A stretch of 64,000 nt of DNA from Planoprotostelium fungivorum (Eukaryota > Evosea > Variosea > Cavosteliida > Cavosteliaceae), in assembly GCA_003024175.1 (NCBI GenBank), contig MDYQ01000006.1, forward strand, positions 186,001 through 250,000, written 5' to 3'. The notes below the pieces were generated by a model. That model saw only the letters and a program-made list of their open reading frames with translations, did not search any database and was not told where the DNA came from. Positions 1 through 10,100 of the stretch are shown in pieces. A program made the translations under genes and the position numbers. Numbering within the stretch: position 1 is the stretch's first letter; the number at the start of each line of letters is the position of its first letter.

Positions 1-138
1 GAGAAGGAAGGAAAGGTAGTGATGGGTGGGTTGACGTTGAGTCATCAATCATTGACGCACGTCAAAGAGAGCTGCGAAGTCCATGAGTCCATCCAAGAAG
101 GATATCGAACTTACAAGACGAAGACGAACAACGAACAG

Positions 139-3123
139 ATGGACTTGGAAGACCTGAGTAATCCGATTTCAACCACTCGGCCTCCGTTGACATCACTCAG
201 AGTCTATTCTATCCCGTACCGACGCCTTTTTCAACGAGATCATCAAGATGGAAACCAAAATGAGACATTCCATCGAGATCGCATGTGTTCTTCCTCTTCG
301 AAAGATCGTCAAAGAGGATCTACCCCAAGCGGGAGATCGCAAGGCCGAATGGACGACGTCTAAGAACGATTTAGACTCTCATGTGAAAAAATCAGAGGCA
401 GCGAGGGACAAGGGCAAGTCATACGATCATGAGACCGAGATGAAGAACTCAGAGAATCACTTTAAAGAGGTGGACGTCTCCGTTCGTCTTGATCTCAATC
501 GAACAGGTGGACAACAAGACCAATCTGTTCCTAGATGAACTGCTGGGTGAGTCAAACTCTTCCGAGAGAATTCTAATGGCTCGTTGTAGATTCATCCACC
601 AACGGAATGATCACCGTATTGCAAGAATATTTATCAGCTTACAAGACTTTCTTCTCCACGGGTCATGAACTGATGGAGAAGGTGCTCCCAGAGTCACAGA
701 GGATCGCGGTCGATCCAAAGAAGGTAAACTTGAGTCTCAAATATTTGTTCCTCACCCCTACCAGCGACGCTCCCGTATCATCACCGAGGCCGACAAGACG
801 AGGTGGGTGGAAAATTTCTGGGAAATTTCGTGACGTGAGACAGCTCACCTGTAGTATCTCCCAAGGTAACACCCAAGAGCCCTCCTCCCATTCCATCAGT
901 TCCCACTAAACCTGCCCCCGCTGTTCCCGCCAAAATTCTGACCGCGGTGAGTCACCTCCGTCTCAAATTTTTGTGACTCGTACAGGCACCCGTCCCCGTC
1001 GTAGAAGTGACTCAGCCTGCCCCCGTCACCGTGGTAACCTCACCCCCACCGGCCCAATCTATTGTGCCTCCCGCTATTCCATCGGTTCCCGCCAAATCAC
1101 CCCCTCCCGCTCCCATGAAGCCCAGAAATTTCTCCGAATTTTCCCCAAAATCCTCCGTTACACCGGACAAGCCCAAAATAGCCCCCGCCCCTCCCCTAGA
1201 GAAATTCAAATCATCACCTCCACCCCCGGAAAAACCCAAACCAAGCGTAACGTCCCCACCCGCGGAGAAGCCAAAGTCAACGGTCAACGCCGCCTCCAAG
1301 CCAGGTACCCCACCCCAATCTTCTCCTGCCAAGGTGATGACGTCATCGTACGTCATCAAATGACATGGGACAGACTGGATCTACAACGACACCGGATGCT
1401 ATGACCTTTGCACAGAGGAGAGCCATGTTCAATTCCATACAGTCGTCACCGCCCACAAATGCAGACAGACCGAAGGTAGCGAAGACGACCGACCAGATCG
1501 AGGAGAGACCCCGTGGAGGCCAGAGCGGTTCGTTGTAGATGGGATTTTGAGGATTTTAACTTCTCCTCAGGTAGGCCACGCTCGAGCACGATCGAGACGT
1601 CGAGTCCGAGCCAGACGAGAAAAGCGAAGGGGCCGGAAGAATCACCGGAGAAATCGAAGGAGTCACCTGAGAAGCTGAAGAGGGACTTCCGCGAGAAATT
1701 ATCGCCCGTAAAAGTTGCATCTACAACGAGCCAACCACCTGCGTCTACAACGAGTCCGAATGTCACCTCCCCCGTGAAGACTGTCGCTTCGCCAAAATCC
1801 GAGAATATTCCATCTACAACGAAGCCGGTTGTCACACCGGTCGTCAAGGTGACGGAACCAGCGCCTCAGATAGCCGTCACACCTGTAGAAAAGAGTGCAG
1901 TAGGGAGTCCAACTACAACGAGCCAAAACGCGGAGCCATCAGCTACAACCGCAGACAAACAGGCCGAGGGAGAAAATTCTCTGAAAGGAGATGGAAAAGT
2001 GGAGGAAAATTCGCCGGAGAAGGCCAAAAAATCTCCTCGCAAGAAGAAATTGTCTTCCTCTGGAAATGTGAGTACCCTACCGTTTCAATCAATTGACCCG
2101 TACAGAAGAGAGCCAGCGTGGCGGCGAACGATCCCAACCAAGACCAAGTGAGTTCGTCTCGTTGTAGACCGACAGATCATAACGCACGTACAGGTCGGTG
2201 ATATTCTGGCGCGCATTATGGAGAGAGAGAACTCCGTCTTAGAACTTCAGATCGAGAGGGGCGACACCTTCGCTGTCAGACAGAACAGGAGGGACCGTTT
2301 CGGTGAGTTTTCGTTCGATTTTCACTTCTCACACGGTGATAGACAAGCCGAAGGTGGCCAAGGAGTTTGATTTCGATCAAGAAGTGAAGACTGGCTCTCC
2401 TTTCTACTCTTACTACAACATGTTTGTAAAGAACGAGATGATTCCCGCGCTCATTCAGGTGAATACGAGTCTACAACGTTGCAGATTGACACGGTACAGG
2501 CATTAGATAGTGCGACCATGGACGAGACGGAAGATCAAGTCGATGGCGGGAAAGCAATTGGGACTGTATTCTATGGATTCGGAAACGTGGGCTCGTTGTA
2601 GACTGTCGAATCCGCCTCATTTTCACGCAGATATCGGTCAACGAGGCGACTGTTCCCCTGCAACACGTTTCATTGGACTTTCACCCCAACGGCGACATCA
2701 TCATCATCTGGGACAAGATCTCCGCCGGCTTGGAGCCCTTCTCATGGCATTACAAGAAGAAGTCCTTCCCAAAACTGAAAGTGAGCAGAGACATCAATCG
2801 TTCGTCTCTCGGTCTCATGCATGCGACAGGACAGCGGAAATGCAACGGCTGGACTGTCCAACACCACCATTACGGCCAGGATGAAGTTGACGAGAGAAGA
2901 GACGTGGGCCAAATTCGACTTGGTCTCTTGTGAGGTCAATCTGAGGCACTTGGATTTGAAGATCAGTGGCAGCAGCGTCAGCGTCGTGTATAATTTGATA
3001 TTGGGGGCATTTAAAGATTCCATCAAGAAGAGCATGTCCGCTGAATTGAAGAAGGCAGTGGAAGACCTATTTAGAATGTATAGCGAGAAGGCATTGGATG
3101 ATTACGTCCCCCCGAGTAAATGA
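139..3123 (+). CDS. BAR-like and TULIP-like domain fusion protein
   Basis: Spliced gene of roughly 750-800 residues. The start at 139 gives MDLEDLKSILSRT after removing an intron that ends at the AG near 200. Residues about 1-165 are long charged helices (PLRKIVKEDL, QEYLSAYKTFFSTGHEL) that resemble the membrane-curving BAR domain of ACAP/ASAP-type proteins. A long Pro/Ser/Lys-rich disordered linker follows (codons near 920-2060). The C-terminal ~250 residues (VSLDFHPNGDIIIIWDKIS, then DLVSCEVNLRHLDLKISGS and a final amphipathic helix) resemble TULIP lipid-binding folds of the HAM1-like type. A membrane-associated lipid-handling role is inference. At least ten introns of 37-55 nt are needed. 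Several carry the CGTTGTAG octamer, for example the intron ending at 590, where it is the 3' splice site. The exon near 1720-1920 carries four octamers read as Ser-Thr-Thr. Domain names rest on pattern only. Confidence 0.6.
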
Positions 3124-3306
3124 TGAAGAATAGATGTAGACGATGCATGTGATGATTCATTTTCCATGTTCATGTCTTTGTACTTCTTTCAATTGACATC
3201 GGATGTATAGTACGGGGAATATTTGGGACGTCTCTGTTCTCTGTTTCGGCGTCTCGGTGACTCGGTGAAAAATTGCGTTCTCAACTTTTAAACGGGAGCA
3301 GCCATC

Positions 3307-4813
3307 ATGCAACAAGATCGATTCAAGGTGGCCATCGTTGGCGGTGGATCAGGTCAGTGTCCTCAAATGGAGTGAATGGACCCGATGATGTTGATGTGAT
3401 TTAGGTGGCATCTCGTTGGCTGCCCAACTCAAGCGACTCATTCCGGCTGAAGATATCACCATCTTTGATGCAGCTAAAGATCATTATTACCAACCTATGT
3501 GGACTCTCGTTGGTGGAGGCATCAAGGACCGTTCAACGTCCGTCAGACCTCTAAATGCTTTGATCCCGAAAGGTCAGACCAGGAACTCTTCGTCATCCCT
3601 CATCACACGTTCGTCCACGTCTGATCATCATCATCAGGTGTCAACCTGATCACCGAAAACGTAATCAAGAGCCAGAATCCAACTCACTCCAACTCTCGAA
3701 TGGAAAGCGCATCAACTACGACGCTGTTATCTTTGCCACTGGGTTAGAGATCAATCTCGATGGAATTAAGGGTCTTCGGCAAGCCATCGGACGCGATGGC
3801 GTGTGTTCGAATTACACTTTCGACACCGTTCATCACACATGGAACTTTCTGAAAGCGTTCACGGGTGGTACCATGCTCTTCACGACCCCCACTGGAGCAG
3901 TCAAGTGCGGTGGAGCGCCACAGAAGATCATGTGGCTCGCAGATGATCTTCTCAGAAAGACGGGTGAGTCTGATGTGTGAACGATGGAAGAATGACAATA
4001 CATTGAGGTTTGAGAGACAAGACGGACATCATCTTCTCGACTCCGCTTCCGACCATGTTTGCCGTGGAAAAGTATTCGAATATCCTAGAAGAGATGGCGA
4101 AGCAAAAGTCGATTCAAGTTCGTCGCAAGACAACCCTTGTCGAAGTCAGAGGCGAGAAGAAAGAAGCTGTGCTTCAGAACGGTGAGTCGTGACATCACAT
4201 CGCCTCATGATCATTTCACCGTCTCAATCCGATCTCATTCGCAACAGTTTCCAATCCGTCCGAACAGGAAGTCATCCATTACGATTTCTTACACGTGACT
4301 CCGCCCATGGGTCCCGGGCCTCTCATCAAGGGAACATCACTGGCCGCATCGAACGGTTTTTTAGACGTAGATCAGTTCACCCTCCAGCACCAAAAGTTTC
4401 CCAACATCTTCGGATTAGGCGACATCGCCAACTTGCCCACGTCTAAGACGCTCGCTGCCATCACACGACAGACGCCGGTGGTGGCTCACAATGTGGAAGC
4501 TCACCTCAAGAGACAACCTCTCACCCACAAGTATGACGGGTACACGAGTTGTCCCATCACGACTGGAGATCAGCGTGAGATCGTCTGTCTATGAAGATGA
4601 CGACGGCGGAGATTCTGAATGGATGCAGGATTGCTGTTGGCCGAATTCAAGTACGGCAATGTGGTTTGTGAATCATTCCCTTGGTTGGGACAGTCACAAC
4701 CAAGATATCTGTTCTATAAGATGAAGGAAGCTGTTTTTCCGTGGGTGTATTGGAATCTGTTTTTGAAAGGAAGATGGTACGGTCCGTCCATGATGGTGGA
4801 ACCAAAGCAATGA
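3307..4813 (+). CDS. SQOR: Sulfide:quinone oxidoreductase, mitochondrial type
   Basis: Oxidises sulfide and passes electrons to ubiquinone in the inner mitochondrial membrane. Seen: N-terminal FAD-binding VAIVGGGSGG, then VKCGGAPQK and YDGYTSCP, which carry the two redox cysteines of the family, FGLGDIANLPTSKT (second FAD loop) and a C-terminal amphipathic region (YWNLFLKGRWYGP). Collinear with animal SQOR over its whole length. Introns lie at about 3352-3405, 3571-3636, 3965-4006, 4182-4248 and 4574-4629. The exon at about 3637-3963 is odd: LITENVIKSQNP (frame of 3643) and NGKRINYDAVIFATG (frame of 3699) are both expected but lie in different frames, with no credible intron between them. This is either a one-base frameshift or a sequence error. 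The start ATG directly precedes the FAD fold, so any targeting signal is short or in an unseen upstream exon. Confidence 0.9.
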
Positions 4814-5022
4814 AGATGAAGAAATTCTAATTTGGCTTGAATTATCGTTATCTCACTCATAGAGTCATCACTCTTCAGTGACTGCTTCTGTGAGGCAGTA
4901 TGTTCTGTACCTGCCGTTGAAGCGTAGCGGCTATCAACTGTGCACTCGAATAAGATAAATGAGAGTGATTTTTCACGTCTACAAACATTAAACCGGGAAA
5001 GAGATCACCATCAGCATCATCG

Positions 5023-5611
5023 ATGATTTGCCAGGTTTGCAAAGAGAAAGAGCAGAGATACAAATGCCCCACTTGTATGATACCATAGTGAGTAACAGTT
5101 GATGCGATCACCATTCGTGATGCTGACTGATGTTGAGCTGCTCTCTTCCCTGCTATAAATCGCATAAAGGTGTCACAACATCTCTTTTCCATTGACTAAC
5201 ACCTGCATTCAGATCATTGCATCAAAGTGGAAGAACCACCGAAGAAGGTGGATCCTGAAGCCACACCACTCCCAAAACAAGAAGGAAAATCAACCCAACA
5301 AACAGAGAATCAGCTGACACAGGAAGCCCTCAGCCGAATCGGTGGGCAGACGATGTCGATGATCATCTCAATGTCCATCAGAATACGATGAAGAATTGAG
5401 AAACTTTTTGAGAGATGGGAGACTCGAAGCGGTATGTTCTTCATATCTATTTGAAAGAGGTGTGACTGATGTGCAGGTGATACGAAGTATAGACTCGGTG
5501 CAAGATGATGCAGAGAGAGAGAAGCTGTTGGATAACAAGCTAACCTTTGATATGGGGTTCAGAGAGTTTGTGGGAAAGATGATGAAGACTGTACAACCAG
5601 AAGGTGTGTGA
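5023..5611 (+). CDS. ZNHIT3: ZNHIT3-like HIT zinc-finger protein
   Basis: Small protein of about 145 residues. Exon 1 reads MICQVCKEKEQRYKCPTC. Exon 2, after a 50-nt intron, gives YCSLPCYKSHK, and exon 3 starts DHCIKVEEP. Together these supply the CxxC...CxxC...CxxxC...HxxxC pattern of the HIT zinc finger. The C-terminus (EYDEELRNFLRDGRLEA, VIRSIDSV, FREFVGKMM) matches the short helical tail of ZNHIT3, where it supports box C/D snoRNP assembly with NUFIP-type partners. Four introns of about 40-50 nt are needed: 5088-5137, 5166-5210, 5341-5380 and about 5432-5477. The stop is at 5609-5611, just upstream of a tRNA gene. Other HIT-finger families are possible, but the C-terminal match favours ZNHIT3. 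Confidence 0.75.
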
Positions 5612-5723
5612 ATAAATGAATGGATCGATATCACACTTTTATTGCGGTTTTGCCTTGATGTGATTAAGTTCACCTTTCTCGACTTGATAGAATTTTGTGC
5701 GATGAGATGATATCCACTACATC

Positions 5724-5794
5724 GCCTCTATGGCTCAATGGAACAGCGCTTGGCTACGAACCAAGAGATTCTGGGTTCGATCCCCAGTAGAGGC
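5724..5794 (+). tRNA. tRNA-Arg(ACG)
   Basis: A 71-nt cloverleaf. The acceptor stem GCCTCTA pairs with TAGAGGC, the anticodon stem is CTTGG/CCAAG around loop CTACGAA (anticodon ACG), and the T arm is CTGGGTTCGATCCCCAG. A run of six T directly after the gene (5795-5800) is a pol III terminator. An identical copy lies at 27033-27103. No tRNA intron. Confidence 0.96.
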
Positions 5795-6059
5795 TTTTTT
5801 TAATTTTTTGTTCAAGTGTTACTATTTTATTTGACTACGAGCAATCTTCGCGCCTGATACTTCTGTAACGTCCACACTCGCACGTATCTCCTCTGAAAGC
5901 TTCTCAATTCATCAGAAACACACGATGCGAAAAGTGCCGTAAAATTACCGAACTCTTTTCTCCCTCTTCCACACGAGATTCCCCCTATTCATCTCCCCCC
6001 TCTTCTCTCCCAACATCATAATCACACCATCCACACACAACACACGAACGAACACAACA

Positions 6060-6923
6060 ATGCCTTTCACTCAGAAGATCAAGTCCGCCTTTGTGGATGA
6101 CAACGGAAACAGGAAGCACTTGCTGCCTCATCATCGCATCCCTCAGGCTCCTCCCGCTCCCGCGGCTCCTCTTTCATCCAACTCGAACGTTCAACCACTG
6201 ACGTCCGATCACTTGTTGGCACAGAGAGAGCTTCTTCAGCCCACCATCGGAGCTGTCGAGACCACTGTCTTAGAACCCATTGTCCTTCCCACCAACGATG
6301 TCACCGTGTCCGTCTTGTCCAAAGAGCCAGTCACCCTCGAACGCATCGAGAAGGACGTCGTCGTCCGTGAGACCATCCACCCTCTCGAGAAGGAGGAGAT
6401 CCAGCCCGTCATCTACAGAGAAAGAGAACAACTTGATGTCCGTCAGATCACTCAGATGCTGCACGAGACCGAGATCAGACCCACCATCTTGGAGACAAGA
6501 GAACTGGCCGCCGAGAGAAGAGAAGCCATCGTAGAGAGAGCCGAGCCCATCGCAGAGAACATCATATTGCCTTCTAAGACGGTCGACGCCGTAGAGCGCT
6601 CTCAAGTCATCCACGCCCCCATCGTAGAAGAGATGTGAGTCGTGTGATCGTCTCAGGACCTCATCTGACGTCTGAACAGCATCAAGAAGACGGTCATCGA
6701 AGAGATCCAACCCGTTTTGGAGAGAGACATCTTTGCCCCCACCATCATTCAAAACACACAGCCCATCTACGAGAAGATCGTGGAGGCTCCCACCGTCTAC
6801 CGCGAGATCTTACAAGTCAGAGAGCTTGGAATGAAGCATGTAACGATCGATCTGCTGGAGAAGAAGGAGTTTGTCCACAGCCCCTCCACGATGGGAAAGG
6901 CTCCGCTCACCCCAACCCTCTAA
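6060..6923 (+). CDS. Unrecognised charged repeat-like protein
   Basis: About 273 residues from one intron removed at about 6637-6680 (exon junction PIVEEM/IIKKTVIEE). The N-terminus is basic and proline-rich (HRIPQAPPAPAAPLS). The rest is a run of degenerate segments with the pattern E-x-I/V-x-P-V/T-I-x-E/R, such as KEEIQPVIYRE, ETEIRPTILETRE, IEEIQPVLERD and QPIYEKIVEAPTVYRE, with alternating charge and proline. This looks like an extended, scaffold-like or stress-type structural protein. Similar-looking proteins occur in fungi and amoebae, but I cannot name a family. No signal peptide or membrane segment. It follows a tRNA gene and converges on SMC4, and the 3' flank of 228 bases is shared by both genes. 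Confidence 0.7.
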
Positions 6924-7151
6924 ATTTTGAGAGACGAACCCCATAAATGATTATTTATTCCACACGATGACCTATCTGTATTTCTTTTTCGTCTATAGAT
7001 GTGTCAACTAGAGACCAGACGTTCACATGTGTCCAACATGTCTCTACATTCCACACAGAGTCATACGACCACTGTTCGACCCTGCATGACATCCATCATC
7101 CACAACACATTCCATCACATTGTGCAGACGAAACCGTTACAAAGACCTTCT

Positions 7152-10100
7152 TTATGCCGTGACGGCCTCCCTCTCCTTCGAAGTCTTCGGTGTGCTATCC
7201 AATACCTCCCCCGACGGCTCCACCAGCTTGACTCCACCGAATCCATTGGGGTCTATGGTGACACTCTTCGTGCAGTTGTTCGTCTTGTAGATGCCCACGA
7301 GATGGTTCGCCAACTCGAACATGTAGTTCCTCAGACTGATGATGATGAACTGTGCATCTTTCGTCCTCTCCTTGATGTAATGAGCCACGATCGACACGTT
7401 CTTAAAGTCCAAGGCGGCGTCGATCTGTCTTCCATCAGTCCACACCCTCCATCATCATCATCACCTCGTCCATCACGTAGAGAGGTGTCGGGCGATAGTG
7501 ATGGAGAGCGAACACGAGGGCGAGGGAGCTCAACGTCTTCTCCCCCCCGGACAAGTTTGAAATGTTCTTCCATGACTTCTTCGGTGGTCTCACGGAGAAC
7601 AATATGCCTTCAGAGAATGGATCACACGAATCAACCAACTCCAACTCTGCATCTCCTCCCAAAGTAATCATCTGGTACATCTCCTTCAGGCGCCTCGTCA
7701 CTTCTCCGTAACCGGCCATGAATTCGTCCAATCTACAACGCGTCACGTTTCGATCTACAACGAGGCATTCTGACCTCTTCTTTCGCAGGGCGTCGTAGGC
7801 GCGGCGGACTTGATCGCGGCGGAGGGAAGCTTCTTCTAATTCCTTCGTCTTGTCTCTGTACTCCTTCTCCTTCTTTCTGTACTCTCTGATGGCATTCATG
7901 TTGGGTTTCATCTTGGACAGAGACTCTTCCATCTTGGCGATCTCTCCTTCGATCTCTTCTTCATCGTATTTCTCTGAAAAAGATGAGAAAATTCTCGGAA
8001 AATAAGGAGAAAAATATAAGAAGAGAAGAAATTTTGTGGAGGAAAAGTGAAATCTCGTGGAAGACAAGAAGAAATTTCGTGGAAGATAAGAAGAGATTTC
8101 GTGGAAGATTCTCACCCAGTTGTTCGTCGTCGAGGACGGGCATGGGTTCGTCTTCATCTTCTTCGTCGATCTTTGTTCTCTCCTTCTGCTTGACCAGCTC
8201 ACTCATCTTCTGTGTCTGTCTCTGTGATTCTCCCTGGGCCTTCTTTACCACCTTGTCCAAGTTGTCAATCTGCACGGTCAGATCCACTTCGAGGGCCCTG
8301 AACTTGTCCACTCCCTATAACAAATGAGATCCCCATCCATCAAATCAAATGAATTAAAATGATTTCAAACCGAGTGCAAACAATAAAATAGAATAAAATG
8401 AAATAAAATCACCTTTCTCTTCTCTTCAACTTGATCTCTCATGTCCTTCATCTCCTCTGTCTTCTTCTCCATCACCGTCTCGATCCTCTTGTAAGCCTCC
8501 ACCACCTTCTCTGCCTCTCCCTCTGCCTCCTTCGATTCCCCCCTCACTCGCTCCAGCTCCTCCCCCACCCTCAACTTCTCCCCCTCCAGATTCTCCAACG
8601 ACTGCTCCGCGTTCTTGATCGCCTTCTCCATGGCCTGATGACGTCACTCATTGTCGACGTCGACATCTCACCTTGATCTGTACGTTGGCCTTGATGGTGT
8701 TCGAGTCTAAGAGGTCGATCTGCTCGGACAGTCCGTCCGCCTTTGCCTTCTGTGCCTGCAGCCTGACGCCTCCCACGTTCATGATCTCCTCTTGGATGGC
8801 TTCTGCCTTCTCTTCGATCTTCCTCATGCTCTTCCTGCACTTCTCTACCTCCAAAGACATGGCGTCTAATTTCTTCTGCTTTCCCTTGATCTCCTTGTCG
8901 GCCTCTGGGTCCACCTTCGCCTCGTCCTTTTCGTGGTCAATTCGACGTGGTTCGTTGTAGACGAACGGCCCACCTTGAGGCCCGGCAGTTGGTCTTCGAG
9001 CTCCTTGATGCGGGTGCCGTACGATTGCACGTCCATCTGTATCTTGTGGATGTCTGTCTCCATTCGGTTGATGTTGACTCTCAGTTCGTCAATCCTCTGG
9101 TCCAACTCTTGTCTTCGAACTCGCAGACGACTGAGCTCGGCGGCCTTGTCTTCGTACTGGGCTTCCAACTTCTTCAAGTCCTTCTCTGACATGCCGGTAG
9201 ACAGGGAGGCCTTCATGCCTCCGGACATGACTTGGTTGCCACCACCGCTCATGGCTCCGGATAATTCGATGAGTTGGCCTTCCAAGGTGACGACGCGGTG
9301 TCTCTTCTTGTCGGATCCTGAGGAAATGAGACACGGCGCGTTGTAGATGGAGAGATGGTACGTTGTAGATGGAGAGATGACGCGTTGTAGATGAGGATAT
9401 GGCGCGTTGTAGACTCACCTCTTCCGTAACCGATCTTCGTGGCGACGTCGATGCCTTGACACACGAGCGTGTCACCCAGAGCGTGATAGAAGACGTTGAT
9501 GTAGCTGTCGTCCTTGGGCTTCACGAGATCAAATATCCTCTCGGACTCGTCGGGGCAGCTGAAAGGGTCTCTCGCCTTTCGACTCAGTCTCTCCATCTTA
9601 TCCAAGATGAGAAACGTAGCCACGCCCAAATTGTTCTGTCTCAAAAATTCGAGACACCTGAGTCGGTGAGAAACCGTCGCGAGATTCCTGCGAAATTTCA
9701 CTCACTTCTCTCCGTCTTCCGTCTTCTCCACGACGATGTTGTTGAGGCCGGGGCAGCAGGTTGATATGGCAACGTCGTATCGACTCGAGATGGTACCCAG
9801 ATCGCCCAGCCTGCCGTGGACTCCCTTCAGCTTGCCGCTGCGGGAGGCTTCCATGACTGAATTGACGAGGCGGTTGTTCTTCGAAGACTCTTGCGTCAGC
9901 CTGCGGTTCTCTTCGAGCCTTCCTCTCAGGTCTCTCGTCTCTTCCGTGAGGACTTTCTCTTGGGCTACGACCTACAGAGGTGAGTCGAGGAACTATCTTT
10001 GGATCAGACTACAACGAGACACACCTGTTCGAGTTCTTTGATGGCCTTGGGTAGTTCGACCTTGTTCTGCTTGACAGTCTCCTTGATCTCCTTCAGCTCG

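Noticed and set aside
1-138. An upstream exon with ATG at 83
   Set aside because: Its frame meets a stop and does not join the BAR exon by a good intron; ATG 139 does.
1012-1359. Long minus-strand open frame inside gene 1
   Set aside because: It is the antisense shadow of a Pro-rich coding exon; glycine-rich, with no family pattern.
3637-3763. Programmed frameshift or selenocysteine recoding in SQOR
   Set aside because: No slippery heptamer or in-frame UGA at the break; a sequence error or simple indel is more likely.
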